Positions 61,948 through 64,000 of a stretch of 64,000 bases of DNA are shown piece by piece (position 1 is the first letter of the stretch; every line of letters starts with the position of its first letter). The DNA lies in NCBI GenBank assembly GCA_934659425.1, contig CAKUHU010000006.1, positions 29,193 to 93,192 of the forward strand. Reading direction: 5' to 3'. Both the position numbers and the translations under genes were made by a program. The notes beneath the pieces were generated by a model that worked only from the letters and a program-made list of their open reading frames with translations, was not told the DNA's origin and did no database searches. The DNA is from an uncultured Oscillospiraceae bacterium (GTDB lineage: Bacteria; Bacillota; Clostridia; Oscillospirales; Oscillospiraceae).

Positions 61948-64000
61948 TTAGTCTGCCAGTGCGCGATAGATAAAGGTGACAATCTGCGCACGGGTGCAGT
62001 CCGCAGCGGGACTGAAGGTGGTGGCAGTCGTACCGGCAGTTACGCCCTCCTTGACGGCCCACAGCACCGCATTGGTGTAGTAGGCATCAGCGGCAACATC
62101 GGTAAAGGGGTTCGCCGCGGTCGCAGCGGGGGACTTCTGAGCGCGCCACAGGAAGGTGACGATCTGAGCACGGTCGCAGGATGCGCTGGGACTAAAGGTC
62201 GTGGCAGAGGTGCCGTTGGTGACGCCGTTCTCCATGGCCCACAGTACCGCGCCATAGTAGTAGCTGCCAGCGGGAACATCCGTGAAGGGCATGGTCGTGC
62301 TCTTGGGAGCCGGGGAACCGGCAGCACGCCACAGGAAGGTCACCGCCTGGGCGCGGCTGCAGGTGGCATTGGGATCAAAGGTGGTGGCGGAAGTGCCGCC
62401 GGTGATACCCTTGCCAACCGCCCAGATCACAGCATCCTCATAGTAGGAGCCGGGCTTGACATCCACAAAGGGATTGCCGTCCTTGGCCTTGGAGAAGTTG
62501 GCTTCCACGGTCACCTTGCTGGAAGGCATGGTGAAAGTGTACTTGCCGTTGCCCTTGTCGGTGAGCTTGATGGTCTTATCCTTGGCGTCGGTCACAGTCA
62601 GATCATCCAGCACATAGCCGCTGTCGGGCTTCACCGTGATGGTGACGGTAGTGCCGGCAGAAGCACTCTTGCGGTCTGCGGTCACATCGCCGTTCGCGGC
62701 GTCCTTGACGGTGATAACATAGCTGGAGGAACCGGAGCCGGAGCCGGAACTGCCGCCGGACGGGAGCTCGTCCTCAAATACTGCGTTGATTTCTACATCG
62801 CTGAACGGCATAGTGAAGGAAGCGTTTGTTGCACTTGTGGCATTGGTGATGGTCGTATTGCCGATTACAACCTCCCATTCCTTAAAGGTCTTGCCTTCGG
62901 GAACGGTAGCGTTTAGCTTAACAACAGTGCCTTCTTTGGCCTTTGTAATCGTGCTGCCACTGAAAGAGGCTGTGCCGCCCGTTACAGTGATGCCAAATTC
63001 ATAATCGGGATCTTTTTCAAACTCCGCATAGAGCTGTACATTTCCGCCGGGAATAGTGAAGGTGTTGCCAGTTATTGCCACTCTCTTAAATTGATTGTTG
63101 ACATCATAATATTGCAACTGCAGAGAGCCGGATTTCATCTTATAACCTGCGTATGGCATTACGGTTACGGTAACCGCATCGCCCATCTGTCCTGCAGCCT
63201 TATCAACGGTGATTATGCCGTTTCCGATTTGACCGCCCTTAACCGTATAGGTGTCTTTTTCCCACTTAGCGTAGTAGTTCTTATTTCCGGTTTCGCCCTG
63301 TTCATGACGGAGTGCGGGATCGCCTGTGCAAGCACTGTTTGTGTACCAGCCGACGAGCTTATAGCCCTCTTTCTTAACATCATTCACTTTGGGCATATCG
63401 AAACCGTTGTCTGTTACAGTATAGGTTGATCTGTAATAATTCCCATCGCCCCAAGAAGAGCCGGCCTTTTCTCCACCGTTTAGATTCCAGTTGATGTTAT
63501 AAGTCTTTTTGGTAGTAGATACCGTGATTCTTACATATTTGCTACCACTACTGCCAAATGCACCAATATCGGGCATTGTAAAAGTGTACTTACCATCACC
63601 ATCGGGGCCTGTAGTTGGGATTTCAATGGGAGAGCTGCCGGCATTTTTCTCGACTTTGAGAGAAGTCAATTCATATCCCGGCTTCACATTCAGCGTGAAC
63701 TCTACGCTGTTGCCGCCTGCCGCTTCGGTCTTATCCAATGCAACAGTTGCGCCCTTGTCGGTGCGGCCACTATCAATAAAAACTTTAATCGGAATAGCGG
63801 TATCGGCTGAAGCTTTCCACTTTGCAGTGAAGGTCTTATTACCGCTGTCATAGGCTGTGATCTTGTCATACGGGCCGTACCAAAGTCCATTTTCAACTTC
63901 GTACCAACCAAGGAAATCATATTCCGATTTTGTAACATTAGTCGGGAGCGTTACTTCGGAGCCCACTTCATATTCGCCTACGCCTGCAGCGCCGTTCCAA
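61948..64000 (-). CDS. SLH-domain surface protein with Listeria-Bacteroides-type repeats (5' end outside window)
   Basis: At least 684 codons are visible and the frame is open to the right edge, so the N-terminus and signal peptide are missing. Visible parts include InlB B-repeat/Flg_new-like units (YDFLGWYEVENGLWYGPYDKI; YKLVGWYTNSACTGD), several beta-sandwich repeats with TFTMP strands, and a Gly/Ser linker (GGSSGSGSGSSS). Three C-terminal SLH domains end it, each carrying an AV(I/L)WA(V/M) helix and a GTSATTF or GTTATTF turn. It is a cell-wall-anchored surface protein. It and the SLH-Ig protein bracket the LuxR/solute-binding genes. Confidence 0.9.
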   Translation of the reverse strand, partial: WNGAAGVGEYEVGSEVTLPTNVTKSEYDFLGWYEVENGLWYGPYDKITAYDSGNKTFTAKWKASADTAIPIKVFIDSGRTDKGATVALDKTEAAGGNSVEFTLNVKPGYELTSLKVEKNAGSSPIEIPTTGPDGDGKYTFTMPDIGAFGSSGSKYVRITVSTTKKTYNINWNLNGGEKAGSSWGDGNYYRSTYTVTDNGFDMPKVNDVKKEGYKLVGWYTNSACTGDPALRHEQGETGNKNYYAKWEKDTYTVKGGQIGNGIITVDKAAGQMGDAVTVTVMPYAGYKMKSGSLQLQYYDVNNQFKRVAITGNTFTIPGGNVQLYAEFEKDPDYEFGITVTGGTASFSGSTITKAKEGTVVKLNATVPEGKTFKEWEVVIGNTTITNATSATNASFTMPFSDVEINAVFEDELPSGGSSGSGSGSSSYVITVKDAANGDVTADRKSASAGTTVTITVKPDSGYVLDDLTVTDAKDKTIKLTDKGNGKYTFTMPSSKVTVEANFSKAKDGNPFVDVKPGSYYEDAVIWAVGKGITGGTSATTFDPNATCSRAQAVTFLWRAAGSPAPKSTTMPFTDVPAGSYYYGAVLWAMENGVTNGTSATTFSPSASCDRAQIVTFLWRAQKSPAATAANPFTDVAADAYYTNAVLWAVKEGVTAGTTATTFSPAADCTRAQIVTFIYRALAD

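Overview
The window looks like a chromosomal segment of an anaerobic, moderately GC-rich Firmicute of the class Clostridia, most like butyrate-producing Oscillospirales (Flavonifractor/Lawsonibacter/Intestinimonas type). This is inferred from the S10-spc-alpha gene order, short L3 and S3 tail extensions, zinc-type S14, L36 and adenylate kinase, an [FeFe]-hydrogenase, a butyryl-CoA:acetate CoA-transferase-like protein and SLH surface proteins. No database search was run. I saw no rRNA or tRNA genes, CRISPR arrays or intact insertion sequences.

Region 1 (1-2.6 kb): a patatin-like lipase and a short-form prolyl-tRNA synthetase. Region 2 (2.7-11.3 kb): a decayed AraC-type regulator, then a strong promoter, a Phe/Tyr-rich leader peptide and a textbook attenuator in front of an eight-gene operon. 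It encodes every step from DAHP to chorismate (aroF, aroB, aroQ, aroE, aroK, aroA, aroC) plus bifunctional pheA, with a decayed Cys-rich gene in the middle. A convergent nitroreductase follows. Region 3 (12.4-28.6 kb): the fused S10-spc-alpha ribosomal super-operon with secY, adk, map, a KOW protein, infA, rpmJ, rpoA and rplQ, closed by one strong terminator.

Region 4 (28.7-33.9 kb): fermentation genes, namely a NuoF-type Fe-S/GltD-type flavoprotein fusion, its partner [FeFe]-hydrogenase, and a CoA-transferase. Region 5 (34-41.7 kb): a decayed IclR regulator and an opine-dehydrogenase-family enzyme, then an opposite-strand catabolic set (zinc dehydrogenase, TIM-barrel isomerase, split transketolase, 2-hydroxy-3-oxopropionate reductase) behind a GntR/FadR regulator, and a MoxR pseudogene. 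Region 6 (41.9-44.5 kb): an AT-richer divergent LysR/MATE pair that looks acquired.

Region 7 (44.7-64 kb): about 19 kb of genes all on the minus strand with short gaps. At its core are relatives of the Bacillus YdjG/YdjH/YdjI membrane-stress proteins (zinc ribbon plus TM; TPM domain; SPFH domain plus three zinc ribbons). Interleaved are three large lipoproteins of unknown function, a DUF4428 protein with a Gln/Gly/Pro-rich tail, a DUF6935 protein, a broken 5'-nucleotidase, two SLH surface proteins, and an orphan solute-binding lipoprotein beside a membrane-spanning LuxR regulator. This envelope island is the most likely place for undescribed biology. The aro attenuator is the best-supported regulatory discovery.

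Several accessory genes carry one-base indels or in-frame stops, while all housekeeping genes are intact.
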